From Anoplopoma fimbria (taxonomy: Eukaryota; Chordata; Actinopteri; Perciformes; Anoplopomatidae): a stretch of DNA of 64,000 nt. Every line of letters starts with the position of its first letter. Position 1 is the stretch's first letter. A model generated the notes under the pieces. It saw only the letters and a list, made by a program, of their open reading frames with translations. It had not been told where the DNA came from and made no database searches. This document shows, in pieces, positions 38,311-52,200 of the stretch. The stretch spans positions 5,890,745-5,954,744 of the forward strand of contig NC_072472.1 in assembly GCF_027596085.1 (NCBI RefSeq), read 5' to 3'. The translations under genes were made by a program, and so were the position numbers.

Positions 38311-38901
38311 GTTTCTTAAGTCTGAATGGTAGTAAGATCTAAGCCTTAATCAGGCAGAAAAGGAAACAGCATTGGCAGAGTTGTAAGTATGAACTGTTGG
38401 AGCTAACATGTCATAGTACACAGTCTAAATACGGAGGTCTAATTAACCTGAATAAATGAAGGCACCTGTGAGAGTGTGCTGGGCCTTTAAGTGAAATGGT
38501 TCATCTCCGACCAGTTTCTCTGTATAACCGGGATCTGAAAGTGTGTTTGTGTGTGAACACCAGATTGTGTTGTCAGCGCCTTAAACTGACAGCTGAACTA
38601 TCCACCCGGCATTAATTGAGTTCACACACATATTAGGTTGCTCTGGGGATGGGAAAAAAAGAAAGAAAAGAAAACACACTTCACACCATAATTTGTTTCC
38701 CTGTGTCGCCTCCTGACACCGCGAAGATTGAGGCAGAATATTAGAGGGAGATTACGTCGAATTTAGAAAAAGTTGTTTTGCCCGCGTCGAGCGCTCGGAC
38801 TGACAGACGAGGACGAGCTGCTTGAGTGTTTATCAGCCGCCGTCGTGAAGCTCCGGAGGGGCTCTGATACAGACGGGCATGTTTGTCTACGAGGAAAGGA
38901 T

Positions 38902-38920
38902 GGGGGGGGGGGGGGGGGGG
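38902..38920. repeat. poly-G run of 19
   Basis: Nineteen consecutive G residues on the + strand at the start of the purine-rich tract. The true length may differ because such runs are prone to sequencing error. Confidence 0.9.
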
Positions 38921-38939
38921 ACAATCTGCTGCTGAAATC

Positions 38940-39420
38940 AGATGGATGAAGGATGGATGGATGAATAACTGAATTAATGGATGGTTGATGGACCAGAGCA
39001 GAGATGGGGAAAGAGGAAGGGAGGGAGTGAGTGAGTGAGTGAGTGGAGGGTATGGGGTGAGTTAGGGGGTGAGTGAGTGAGGGAGGTGGTGATGAAAGGA
39101 GGAAGGGTCGATAGGGAAGGAGTGGGTGAAGGGTATGAAGGCAGTAAAATGAGTCAGAAAGTGAACAATGAGGGAGGGCAGTAGGGTGAGATGGAGGGAG
39201 TTGTGAGTGAGGGTAAGGGTAAGGGGTTAGAGAGAGCGGTGGGTGAGTGAGGGAGGGATGAGGGATTGAGAGAGTGGAGAAAGGAAGTAGTGGGAGAGTC
39301 AATAAGAGAGTGAGGGATAAATGGATGGTGGGTGAGTGTTTTATTGGGAGGTTTATCAGTGAAATGAGGTGAGAAGTGAGTGAGTGAATGGATGGGTAAC
39401 TGAGGGAAGGAATGAATTGT
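38940..39420 (+). repeat. purine-rich GAGTGAG/GGATGGAT degenerate minisatellite
   Basis: About 480 bp of degenerate tetra- to octanucleotide repeats: GGATGGAT at the left, then GAGTGAGTGAGTGAG, GGTGAGTGAGGGAGG and related words, almost free of pyrimidine-rich codons. Because the strand is G/A/T-biased, the opposite strand stays open for 179 codons with a Pro/Ser/Leu/Thr-rich translation; this is not a gene. Confidence 0.88.
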
Positions 39421-40878
39421 TAATTGAACACAACCTGTATGAGCTCTGTTTGATCTGTTATGTCAGATATGAGATTATGTTTTTTCAACATGAAACACTG
39501 ATGTCATCCTTCAAGTTCTTGTTGATTTCCTCCGGAGAAATATAGTTTCAAATTCCTCTGTTTATCCCTCTCAGCCCTCATGCAGACAACAGATCATCTG
39601 GATCACAGTAGAGTCACAGATGGGAATCAGAGAGTGTTGTCTCTGTGCAGTGTTGGAGGAGGATGGATTTGCTTTGGGAGGTGAATTGTTTGTTTGTTTG
39701 TCCCAATAGGATACACAGTGAAAGTAATTCACAATGACACAGTGAGTTGTATGCTTTTTAAAACCACCAGTCATAATTGTATTCCGTCTCTCTGGGGGAT
39801 CCCATTCCAGCCTCCATGGACTTTAGAACAGCTGCATTGATTTTCCTTACACACCTTCCTTGCTGTTAACAATAATTACAAATACATACACGCTATAATA
39901 TTCTCCCAGCAGGCAATGTGCGTTACAGCAGCAGATTCAATTCTAAAGCAGGACACGTGTGATTAAAGTATTATTTTTCATTTAATATTTGCATTTTGGT
40001 CGGCAGCAGCTTCTTTTATCAGTAACATTTGGTGAAAGCATTGAAATGGTGTGTCTTCATTTTCAGTATGCTTTTTACCATGTAAAGTTCAAAGAAAACT
40101 TCACATTTGCTCAAGGTTTTTTTTTCTGTTGAAGTTGCATTTTAAATCCACTGCTAGTCCAAAAGACAATAACAAGCATCTTCTTTATTGTGCACGAGTT
40201 GGAAAATGACACAGCCAGATAAAATGGTTACTGTTCTGGTATTTATTTGTTAATAGATCTATATATCTGTAGTTGTGCCTATCGGCTTAGAAACACAATG
40301 CAGCCATGGGCACATGCCGGTAAGCATCCTGTTCCAAATATGGTTATCCATCATCACTAACATCGACCATTCTTCAAGGTTTTATTTTGTCGGACACCCA
40401 AAAAGTTAATATGGAGACTCCAAAAGTATCCTCTGTAATATATGATATTCATTTTATACATAAAATGTATGAGACACATGACTTGGTGACTTGACTTTGT
40501 AACTAAAATCTGTCATTCTTACCAACTCCAGCTGTGCCCAGAGGGAAACTAGTTGTGGGGTTCAGATTAGCTTCACTGAAAGAACTTTAAAATTTTGATT
40601 ATGACAACAAGTTAAAAAAAAAAAGTAACAACAACCACAGAAAAAGTATTTTAAGGTAACGTTTTTTGTGACCAAAACCTTAGAAGCATGCAGGCGATTT
40701 ACCCAGTACAAACAGGTAACACGTGATTTGTTTTGATCGCACTCTTGGTACAAAATAACCAAGTACCGTTAAATTGGGATCTAAAAATGGTTTACACCAA
40801 TCAAACGTGTTCCTTTGCTCTCTCTGTCAGTAGGTGGTGAAAAGTCTCAATCAGCTGAGTTTTTAAAACACATGTTGA

Positions 40879-40880
<2 letters not shown>
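39421..40880. other. gene-free stretch
   Basis: AT-rich, non-repetitive sequence without recognisable exons or elements. Confidence 0.6.

Positions 40881-40931
<51 letters not shown>
40881..40931. repeat. (AC)n microsatellite, 51 bp
   Basis: Pure AC run followed by CGCACACGC. Shorter simple runs lie nearby: CT at 41092-41113 and AC at 41200-41217. Confidence 0.95.
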
Positions 40932-40940
<9 letters not shown>

Positions 40941-41217
40941 GAGTGAGAGCTGCTGCAGCCGAAAGCAGAGCTGCATTGCCCGGAGAGCAGTTAGAAAATG
41001 TGTAATCAAGACAGAGGTTGGCTTAACAGCTCAATTAGCAGCCGTAATTAAAACACTCGCTCAAGGACCGATAGCATGGATCTCTGTCTTTTCTCTCTCT
41101 CTCTCTCTCTCTCGAACACACTGAAAAGAATGTAACCGTAGCACACAGGGGTCTGTGAACAACAGTAGAAATAATGTACAGACATTATTTCTCCTCACAT
41201 ACACACACACACACACA

Positions 41218-44200
41218 GTGAGAACAGGATGCTTTTTCATGTATTCATGCGTTAGAATCCAGGGTAAAGCAGCTCATGCATGTAATTATTAATCAGCACT
41301 AGAGCAAACTCGACTACATCAGCTTGTATACCAACGCTGCCGAGATAATTCTTCCTGGGACCCGAAACACATGTTTTATGTCCTGCCTCTGTCTCAGTGT
41401 GAAGGAGAGGGAGTGTGTTGGATTGTTTAGTGAGCGAGAGTTACGATGACTTTAACCGCTGAGGGGTCATTCAAGTGTAATAAAAGTTTTTGTTGTTTGG
41501 ATTGGTGTGTTCAAGTGCTGGTGTGAGGCTCCGGACATCTGAAACTCTGGTGTTGGTTCTGGTAAAAAAAGAGGAGCAGAAGTAAAAAAAAATGAAGGAA
41601 TCAATAAATACATTTCTCTATTTTTTTCAGTGAATTTCTGATATAAGTCAGGCTTGGAAAGACTGTTGATGATCCCGCGGCCTATTGCTGTTGAGATCAA
41701 ATGCTATGTTTCCACAGTATATCCGTGTTTCACCCTCTAAATATATCAAACTTTTCAGTTTTTATTGTTGTTTTGAGTATAAGGCCAGAGCTGACAATGT
41801 GCAATATGGATGCAAAGCTGGTCATCAAGTGCTTCAGCTTTAGTTCCTGGGAAAACTTCGGCAATTCTAATTGCATGTTATTTTCATATAAATGAAAACT
41901 ACTATTTCATATTTATGTTGTATCATAGCAAAGATAAGACATGGGCAAAGTTGTTTATAGAGTTTGAGGTTATGGCATTTTTTCCTGGAAGCAGTAAATA
42001 CATTATTGTACAGCCTCTTTCTGCCGACTGAAATTGCTGTTCCTGTTTAATTAAAGCTTAAAACATTCAGGGTTGTTTAAACTAGAGATTTTCCTGATCA
42101 GGGCCGATTCGGGGCATATTTTGAAGGAACGGTATCGTCTAAGAGGTAAAGAATGTTGAATGCTGCTCTAAAGCTTGAACCACATTTCAAAAGGATTCCT
42201 CCGCATTGAACCTCTGTGGTTTTCTTAAATCAGAGGTGGGTGGATAAGTCACCAAAACCTGTGATGTGATTTCATTACAGCGTAATAATCCTTTTACAGC
42301 TCGTCCCGTCCCACACGTAACAGCCATAAATCTAATAAACAAGAGTGTTCAGCGCTGAGGGAAAACGAGCACAAACAGCCACTGAGAGAAACATTTTTAT
42401 TTCTCTTGTCACTTTTTACTGTATCTTCTTGTTGCTTTGTGGCTTTTCCCGCAATATTTATGTTCCGTTGTCTAACGGGGCGCAGTTTTTATCATCATGA
42501 TTTGTTGCTGTTTCTGTTTCTGTTTTTTTTGTTTTTTTTATTTAGTTTCTGAAGGATCTTGATTTAAGTTTGGTTGGGTTTTCTTTCCCTCCAACAAGAC
42601 TCCATGCATAAATTAATAATTAGCATGTCTTACTTATTTTTGTTTCGACAATTCACTCATAAATATTGTAAAGCAATCAACTAAACAAACTGTCATGAAG
42701 GTGGAGTCAGCGATTCTGGAGAAAGGTAGTTGATATTTGATCTCCAGACTCTCGTCTTTTACATAAAGGCAAAGAAAACCTAACATTTGTGGGATTTAAA
42801 TAATGCATCAACATTATTTAATGTAATCATCAACTACCTTCTCCCATGCGGACAGCTTTGGTGCTGGATAAATTCGAGCAGGAGTGGACAGGATTAACGA
42901 GAAGGAGATAAAAAGTAAAAGGACGATTGGAGGAAGGAACAAAGTTGAGGTGAAGTAGGAGAGAAGAGGTGAGACGTGTTCTAATAAGCTCCTGCTGACT
43001 CACATCATGCTGCCGGATTAATAATCAGCTCTGGATGGCCCTAATTGAGAAATCTCATTGTCTTAAATAAGCGAGGAATGGCCGGCGGCCAAGGACGCGA
43101 GAGGAAGAGCAATTTCCTATTTCCTGCAGCCGTGTTTTCATCAGTTATTAAGCTGCATTGATCTTTTCCTCCAGTGTACCATGCGGGAGTTTGAAACAGC
43201 TCGAACAAATAAAATGTGAGGAAGAGGCACTTCGAGGCTCAGAGCAAGGACTTTGTGAGTTTAAAGGTTGATGCTTTAACTCACATACCTAACTGTGGCT
43301 GATGCAACCTCATGTCTAGATATTATTTTTAGCCTAATGGCAGAAATGTTTCAGGGAACTAAAATCATCAACAGTAAATTTTTGATTTTGCTTTCAGTCC
43401 CTAAAAATCACAAAGCATGATCTATCAGAGGCCTCCGTGCAGCGATGTGCGATAATGTGTTTGAGTTTCACCATGCGAAGAATTAAAAGTCTGATACACT
43501 GACTGGTGCATGTTTCTGAACAAATGCTTCTGATGATCTCCGGCTCACAGTTACAATACAAATATCATCACAGTTTATTTAATTCAGAACTGAGATGGAA
43601 ACGTTTATTTTGCAGGATTTTCTTTTGTTTGGATTCACATAGCACCAACAAACAGAGAACCAGGGCACGTAAACAAAAGTCCATTCACATGCAGTTTGTT
43701 TATTAGAAGTTTGCAGTAAACCGATCTTTAATGGACTCGTCTTTCCACGTGCCGGTGACCAAATGTAAACATGCATCTCATAAACCCTTTTTGTTGTGTT
43801 TTCTGTCCGTTTCCTGTCGTTGGTTTGCATCGTATCCTGACTGGTGAGAAAAAGCTCTCTGTTTAATTTGAAAGAGAATCGACATCCAAACTCTGGAAAG
43901 CCTCAGTGATCTGGGGCAGCTGAGCTGGAACACCACGGTGCCTACCTTCCACAACAAACCCAAGTATGGAACTTGACTCCTCTCCAAACATGAAAACCCC
44001 CTCACAAAAGCACTGCTGATCTGTGCTCATTTGTTTGAATGAAACGTAGCTTCTGTTGCAAACCTGAAAAAGTGATGTTTTCTCTATTATCACCTCAAAG
44101 GAAGAGATAACCAGGACTTTTATTTCCAAGACAAGCTCTTAGTTCTATGTTCATTTGTAATATTTTAGTAAGAAGTAAGAAACCCTCCGTATTTTACATT

Positions 44201-46157
44201 GAAATAGATTTGTTGTTGTGAAACATCTGCAGGAAGCATCTGAACATGAAGGGAGCACAGTGATGTCATATCTAGTAAGTATTAGGCTTCTGACCAGATT
44301 TTAATTGTTTTATTGTTCAACACGATATTGGATGGCCACGATAACAGATAGCGATATTCAATTACTAGGGATTTTTAAATTTTATTTATTGATCTATATT
44401 ATATTTTATAATGATTTTAATGTATTTATTTCTTAAGAAAAGTGCTATATGAAATAATTATATTCTATTTATAAATATACACTTTTGCAATGATCCCTCA
44501 AATGCGGTTGTCAAACACATGTGACAAAGATATGTAATGGAGACAGGATATTTAACAGTTTAAACTGCAGTGCTTCTCCTAACATTGCCTTGAAGTAAGA
44601 AACATAATAATTATGTTGGTTATTGTCTTTTTTGTGCTGGTTTATAGTTTTAACAATTTAAACATTCACTTGACCTTGTTGTTCAACTTTGATTTCATGT
44701 CAAATTTAGTTTTGTATTGCTTCTCAAGATAGAAAGGGTGAGTTATATATTGAATCTAATAGCATGAGAAGGCTTCAAGAATCAGGTCAAACTGTTGTTT
44801 TGTCAAGTCCACCTCTGCACATCTGCTTCTCCGAGCTTCGGTATGCGAAGCTGTCACAAATGGGGCTATTTTCTGATCTTTTCTCTTCCTCGCACTATGT
44901 TAATTATCTGTTGCTGCTTTTTGCGGGAAAAAAAAGAGTTTTCTTCATCTGTTTAATGTTAAAATGTTTTTATTGCGAAACCTCTTCGGGGAGTTTTGGG
45001 TTCAAATAAGAACACATGGCGATATAGTTATGTTCACAATGAATTTATCAGTGAGTAAGAATAGTCATTTATAGAAAAACAAGCATATGAATTGATTATG
45101 TTGGAGTTATGATGCTTTTTCCTCCTTGTCCTCCTATTTTTATTTGAATACCAGCTTTTATTTTAGACTTTATGATACTTCGGTGTACAAAAATGAGCTG
45201 TTCAGCATTCAACCAGAGGTGCACTCCTTGAATTTTAGTCAATATTCTTTGAATTTGACTCAGGTCTGTTTATGGTTTTAAGTTGTTACTTCTATATTTT
45301 TCACATCAATATTGCTGGAGGGAAATGAGCGCCGGCTGTTTACAGATCAGTGTTAATGCACTGCAGTTCTGTGTCTGACTGAACTTGAGGCTTTGGTTCA
45401 ATCCAGCAGCTATTTGTTCAACCTAATAATGTTTAAACTGCGGCCTTTAGGGCACACAGTGAACCTCGTGGTGTACTTAGTTATTGTTCATTGATTCAGT
45501 GTTGTTCTGGCGATGCGTTCGCTCCATCCATCCACCCCTGCTGTAAAAAACACAACCTATCTGTTCAGCATGCTCCTTTCCCCGACCACCCAACGTTTTG
45601 TTTTCGAGCAGCAGAGATATGTGGCGCTCCGAAGACTGTTTGAACTTCTTTGTGCGTGTCTGTATCTGGTTTGTTTTTTTGGTATTTGTCAGGTTGCAAT
45701 TAGCGCACGCTGTTTGTCAAAGGAGTGGCAGACCCGCCGTATCAGCCCTGCGGGTGTCCAAGTAGAACGCTAAACAAAGCATGTCAGCCACAAAATGTCT
45801 CTGCCCAGATTGAGTCCACATGCGGCGGCCACTTAAAAAAACAAACCCTGTCATTAATGAGTCAAACGTGCACATAAACACAGTGATGCAACTACATACA
45901 TCATGCAAAGCGGGCCGACACTAATATCAACATGTTGTAAGAAAAACATAATAACTGTATTCATACAGATCCTTTCTAAACATATTTACAACGTGCTTCA
46001 CTGTAGACATGAAACTAAGTATAAAATTAACTATGTTCATTAATAAATTAAGTGAAATCTGAGCTGATATATCTGTCCTGCTGCCTTTAAACCTAAGGAG
46101 AAGGTATTTGATTCAGTATTTCATAGCTGTGGATAACAGATACTAGAAGAATCACTC
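41218..46157. other. gene-free stretch with candidate regulatory blocks
   Basis: No recognisable gene. The region 44300-45020 has CGATATTGG and GGCGATATAG near its ends and could be a decayed hAT-like repeat. Blocks at 43000-43170 and 45480-45870 look unique and contain words such as CCTAATTGAG and TCATTAATGAG. A weak minus-strand exon-like segment lies at 43946-44063. Confidence 0.5.
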
Positions 46158-46216
46158 ATTACATTACATTACATTACAGTCATTTAGCAGACGCTTTTAT
46201 CCAAAGCGACTTACAG
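46158..46216 (-). mobile_element. 5'-truncated SINE tail
   Basis: The reverse complement of the last 50-60 bases of the SINE at 34927-35220: TGTAA units, then (plus-strand view) CAGTCATTTAGCAGACGCTT and ATCCAAAGCGACTTACAG. The element ends abruptly there, as expected for 5' truncation during retrotransposition. Confidence 0.9.
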
Positions 46217-49200
46217 GAAGTTTGATTTATAGATCAATACAAACTGATTTACAACACATGCTATAATCCCATTAAACTCTTAATGTTTTGAGTTTGATTA
46301 AAACAATTTAATAAATGTTTATTCAATTTCTGCACATTTAGTTCAAGTATTAAGTTTGCTCTTGTTTGGAAAAATCATCAAATATGCTACAGAGTGACTT
46401 GTGCTAGAAACAGATGTGATACTTTTCTCAGCTCAAAATCTGACGCCATTTCCACAAGAGAACTCGCTTTGCACTGCTTCATATCAATGAAACTCCCACC
46501 TGTTTGTGGCTCCTCTTCCACCTCTGGGCCATGCCCGCTGTGCTTGGAGCAGCAGTAACAGTCAGTCAGATAAATGGAGCCCTTATAGGTGCAATTGGTA
46601 AAATATGGAGAGAATTTTTTGTTTAAAACACTCTAAAATTACCTCTCCATTTTGTGTGTTGTGTTCCTTTATTTATCTAGGATGTCACAATGATATTTAA
46701 ACATAGCAGCATCCAACACATGGCAAGACAACAACATCAGTGCGACACATCAGGGTTTTTTGCTGTAAAAAGCTGACTCCTAATGCTTGAAATTTCAAAT
46801 TTGCTTATTTGTTAGTATGCACGCTATTTATTTTTGTTGCTTTAAGTTTGCTAACAGTTTCCCTGTTCCCCTTGGACACTTTTGGGGTTTTATACAGTCT
46901 TGTCCTGACTAAAACTATGTAATAAAAGTCATAATGGGGCTATGTGGCTGTGCGGCAGCAGCGGAACAAAACTGGATATAACACACACAATGGTAGGGGT
47001 GCAGTCACTTTTGGGTTTTGGGTTGAATGCTGTCACTTCTAGAAGTAAAAGTTCTAACAACATTGGGATGACATTAAGTGAGATATAATACGATAACAGC
47101 AACACATCTTTCCGTGCTTGTTATCGGGAGCTTTTTACCCCTGGCAGCAACTGTGCTTTTTGTCACATTAACTGGATTGTAAGTGACTTTCCGTTTAATC
47201 AGTTTGATGGCCTGTCCTACAGAAGTGTTGGCATTGTTATGCTTCAGTACCTTTCTTCATTTTTACAGCTAAAAATGATTTGTGTGTCCTAAGTGATCCG
47301 TGTTCAGATGATCAGCCGTCTATTTGACTCATGTACGGTGTAAGTGGCATGTTTTTCTGTTGTGTTTGAACAGCCAATTAAAGCTGGGCTCTACCACTAC
47401 ATACTTCACTTTACCTGCTAAAATGACATAACCATTATCTTACTCGGTGATAAATACAGAGTAACATAACTGGTAAATTGCTGTTTTAAGGCCCTGATTA
47501 CACCCAAAAAATCCACATCCATGCAGGTGTGCATGCAGTTTTATTGAATCTACATTGGGTGTCTGCCCAGACAGATGTGTCCACACCTGCAGGTGCCAAT
47601 CCATGCCTTTTGGCCTGCTTGTTATGATCAGCAAACACTTCTTTGCAGACTAAAATAAATGCATTTTACAGATCTAGTCAAAATGTTATTTGACTTTGAC
47701 ACTGGGGATACTTTATGCCCAGTGTAGCAAGTGTGTACTAGGACTGACAGTACTCAACATAAGCTGTTTGGGAGTCTTCCTGAACTTCCCAATGGCCAGT
47801 CCGCTCCTTGCAGTGTAGTATGTAGCTCTCCCGCTGTGTGTGGAGCAGTTTCAGTACAGTGTTCAGTGTGTAGCTATGCTATTCATCAATGGATTCATAC
47901 ATTTTGTTATATACTTTCTGCCCACTAGAAGTCCCTGCTTCGGGGTTAGTTTTTTTTTTTATCCTCCTTTCAAACATCCATTTGAATTTCACCAAACGGA
48001 AAACTGCAAACTAACTGTTAATTACAAACAACACAACGAGGACCCTCACTAACTAAGTTGCCTAATACCCACCATTTAGATGTAGTGGAAGCTCAAACAG
48101 GGATGCCCAGAAGACCACTTTAGTTCCCGATCCTCGTCGGTTGAGAAGGACCAAAAGCGTCCCTCATAAACCACGAGCTCCAACTCCCTGGTGGATTGGA
48201 GAGTTGTTTTAATGTTTACTCTCTCAGCGTGCAGATATGTAGGCCATATGCTGTTATTGATAAGCATATGAACAAGGTCACATTGAGATTCTCTCTGTGT
48301 GCTCTCTGCAAACGGCACTTATCTCCTTATGTATAATGTATATTAGCCATCATGTCATGTTGTAACGGGGGTGACGGAAGTCAGCAGTGGATGTCAAACA
48401 CAAGAAGGCCTATTAAGCATGCATTAAAACTGCTGATGGCCTGTGTGTACCAACGCAACTCATTTCTGCAAGCCAGAATAATAAAATATCTGCCAGGAGA
48501 GACTGAGAAGGTCATCGGCAAACAAAGCAACAACAACAATGCACATTACTATTCATTGAAAGTGGCATGTAAATAGAAAAAGAAGTGGTGCATGTGAGGC
48601 TCAGACTGCCAAGAGCTAATGAAGAACCTGCAAGTGGAGGTGCTTCGAAAACAGACAATGCTGGAGCGATGATTATTAGTTGCTGTTCTCCTACTGCATT
48701 GCAGGTGCCGGCGTCGACCTCTGGCATCAGTCTGTTTCAATCAAATCCTCTGGTAAAGGCTGTGTTTAGCATAAAGGGCAACAATTACAGCTCCATGTTG
48801 TACGGCTATGCTCAAATATACCGCCCAGGTTTATGACCTCTAAACTTCTTATGACATTGTCTCCAAGGACAACTTTACTTGAAGTTCTTTGTAGTTTTGA
48901 CATGTGCCACAAAAAGTTAGGGCTCTGTCACGTCAATATTTCAGACTGCATTCAATGGATTCACTGCAATCAGAGGATTCACTCACAGAGTGACTGTAAT
49001 GAAGAGTCAGAGTGTCCAAAGTAGAGGATGTTTAAAAAGTAACTGGACAGTTAAACACGTGTTTTTTTAAGCTAATTAAACTAATGATATGACTGTTCTG
49101 TGATGAAACACATCCATGCTGGTGATTACTCTGACTTCCGGAACAGCACAAACACTGGTCTCAGTACCAGTATAAAAGAAATAGACATGCAAATGTTTCT

Positions 49201-52200
49201 GAACAGTCCCCATGCAAAAAAGAATTCATGTGCATCCTGGAATACCTTGTTTACCAAAATCAATTGTTTGAGTTCTGGGCCATTGTCCCACTGGGATTTT
49301 TCTGGAGACTTCCTTTACCTGAGAAAATCTTGTTCTTTTGCTTTCTCAATGCTCACAATTCTTCTCTCCACCCACAACCACAAGTGAGAAAATAAAGGAG
49401 AGCATGTAGAGGACAGAAGCTGAGGAAAAGTGGCAAAACTATACCACACTGCTTCACAGAAGTACTCTTGAAGTGGAAATCAAGTAGAGAGTATCCAAAG
49501 CTGGATTATATAGATACATTTATCGGCCGTTCTTCGGCTCTAAAGTAGGGAGAACCTCGGCTACTCTTCGCTTCTGAGCAATAAGCTCTGAAAGAAAATC
49601 TTTCAAGCTCATTGTTAAACCTTCGCAAGGCAAGTTTCAATTTGAAGAGACAACGTACAGCATCAGCATTTTAATGCACATGCCAGAGCACACTGGAATA
49701 CTTTACTGAAATTGAGGCTCAGGGTAAGGTTCATAATGGAGCATGTTTGTATGCAGAAGAGTGTCCTGCCAGAACTAGTTTATAATTCAGTGAGTGACCC
49801 AGAAATGTATTATTTTATGTAGAAAAATCACTGAAACAGCATATCATCAAGGGGCTCTAATTCTATTTTGGGCTTTTTAAGGAAAAATGACTCAATGTAA
49901 CCTGCTCCTCAGTGGCTAAAGGATATCTAAGGTAACGTATGTCGGACTACTACCAGAAGATTTTATTTACTAAAACGACATGACAATATGGGTGTCAGTT
50001 TATTTTCTTCTGCAAATAAAGAAAAATAGATATATATTTTCTTTTGCACTGAAAATAAACTAGCATTCAAGCTTTTATAGATCTGGCTATGAATACAAAT
50101 TAAATTCAGATGCATCGGTTTTCACTGTCACCTTATAATGTTCCTGATTTTGCGAAAGCAGGACCGAAATATATATATTTTTTAGATATCAGATTCCGTC
50201 TGAATTTTAATCGTGGAAACGTTGAATCCGTTAGTTTAGATGCTAAACTCTTCCTGTTGTAGTAAAACCCCTGTCTTCCTCACGGTGTGTCTGTCCTCGC
50301 CTCTTCGGCTGCGTTTTTGTTGTGTTGCGTGTCTTCTCACACAGGAAAGCCAGCCTGAACGGCCAGAATGTGAAGAGCGTTTCGCGTCGGTGGACCCGGG
50401 GGAATCTGCTGACAGAGAAACGTTCCCACTCACACTTTAAAAAAAGTGACCAGGTCTGGGTTTTGTCTACTCCTGAATTATTTAACACCCTCTCATCCCT
50501 GTTGTGTGTGTGAGCTGTCTTGGAGCCGCTACTGTCTGTCTGACCTTGTGGCTCAGAAAACATTCAGATGCTCAGCATGCCTTAAGGCAAGAGGAGCACA
50601 GTTGCACACAGCAATGATGAGCTCTCTGAAAATAGCGCTGTGGACTGTGAGTCAATGAAGCATTGTCTATTCCTTTTGTTCCTTTGAAGTTTGGTGGTTT
50701 GTATCCCTGTCATTATTCAGGTCGATTTATGACAATCGGAGGCAGCAATCATTTTCCATAAGTGATTTTTTTTAGTTTTGATTCAAATTAATTTAAGGAC
50801 TTTGTGTGCTGCCTTTGGTTTTATACATCTGGTCCCTTTTTAGGAGGAGTGCCCCAAGTGCCCTGAGCTTAAAACAGATAAAAGATCTATGCCATCATGA
50901 TTTTTTGTGACATAGTTCTTTGATTTAATAGATCTGAATGAGGTTTAAAGTTCAAGATTAGTTTTTCTAATCATTACTATGTTTGTTATCAACTATAGCT
51001 GCAGTTCCTTGATATCATTTGTCGTCATTTCTTGAAAAATGACCGCCACCAACTGACAATCAGCGTATTAGCATGAGTGGTATGCATGCTGGGAACGTGA
51101 TACACGTGTTGGCACGAGATAGAACAGTGACTATAGCTCCATAAAGCTACAAGGTTAAACAATTGGATGGCATCTTTAATTGAGTGTAAAGTAAAAAAGA
51201 ATCTTCATCTTATAATGCTATTTTCCAGTGTAATTAACAACCTTTAGCTGATAAACCTCAATTTGGTCAGGTGAGGAGTCACCTAGCTAGCATTTTACAC
51301 ACAACTACATGAGAAAACTTGTATTTGTTGTGCAACTTTAGATCCTTATCTTCTTTGTAGATCTTTAAATATTGGCATTGTCCAAGTGTATGTGAAACAC
51401 ACTGAGCATATGAAAAGTGAAATTGGGTCACCATAGTTGACCGTAACTGCACTTGACAAAGGAGCAAACTACAAACCATTTTAAAACATTTTAAGTCTAC
51501 ACAAAGTGACCTTTTCATACTCAAAAGAGAGATTTATGTTGGAGTGTGACCTTAAGTGTCTTGTTTTCACTCTTTCTCCCCTCCAGAATGCTTGTCTCTT
51601 CCAGGTCTCTCCATGTGTAATGGCTCCCATACGGAGTAGCTATTTCTTTACGAGCAGCACGTGGGATTAACATTTACCAGTGGAGACAAATGGCCGTCCA
51701 GAGAGCTACCTGTCAGGACCCAGCAGTGCAGTGGCCTCTCCGAGGGGCGATGGATGTTGCCCAACAGCAGGAGACGTCACCTCGGAGGAATGTGGGAAAT
51801 GAGAAGGATTGGAGCAGAGTGCTTCAGTGACTGTTTTGGTACCAAGACATGAGTCACACAGAGATTAAAATGGGTCAGTGGATACCAATCTGAAGAAATC
51901 ATGATCCAGTTACACAATGTGCGGTAGTGTGCAGAGTAAAAACAACTGTGAGCTTACAGTCCAGTTAACCAATAGTTATAAATGTACAATTTTGTATACA
52001 ACATTATACACTCTACATGAAATTACACGTTGTGCACTAATCATGCCCTTATGAATTGTGTGTACAGCTGTTAGAATTTGGGTGAATGCAAACTTAGCCT
52101 TGTCCAGACCTCTGAATATTTTGTTATTGTAATTGTTGACAGCTGTTTTTGCTGGTTGAAGGAAACAATTTGAGGAAATAATTGCACCCTCGCTAAGCTA

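Noticed and set aside
38763..39302. 179-codon minus-strand open frame, the longest in the window
   Set aside because: It is the complement of a purine-rich GAGTGAG/GGATGGAT tract. The Pro/Ser/Thr/Leu-rich translation follows from the repeat composition, and there is no splice or family support.
50236..50563. Several overlapping frames at a GC-richer islet
   Set aside because: All frames on both strands are similarly open, none has a family resemblance, and there are no convincing paired splice sites.
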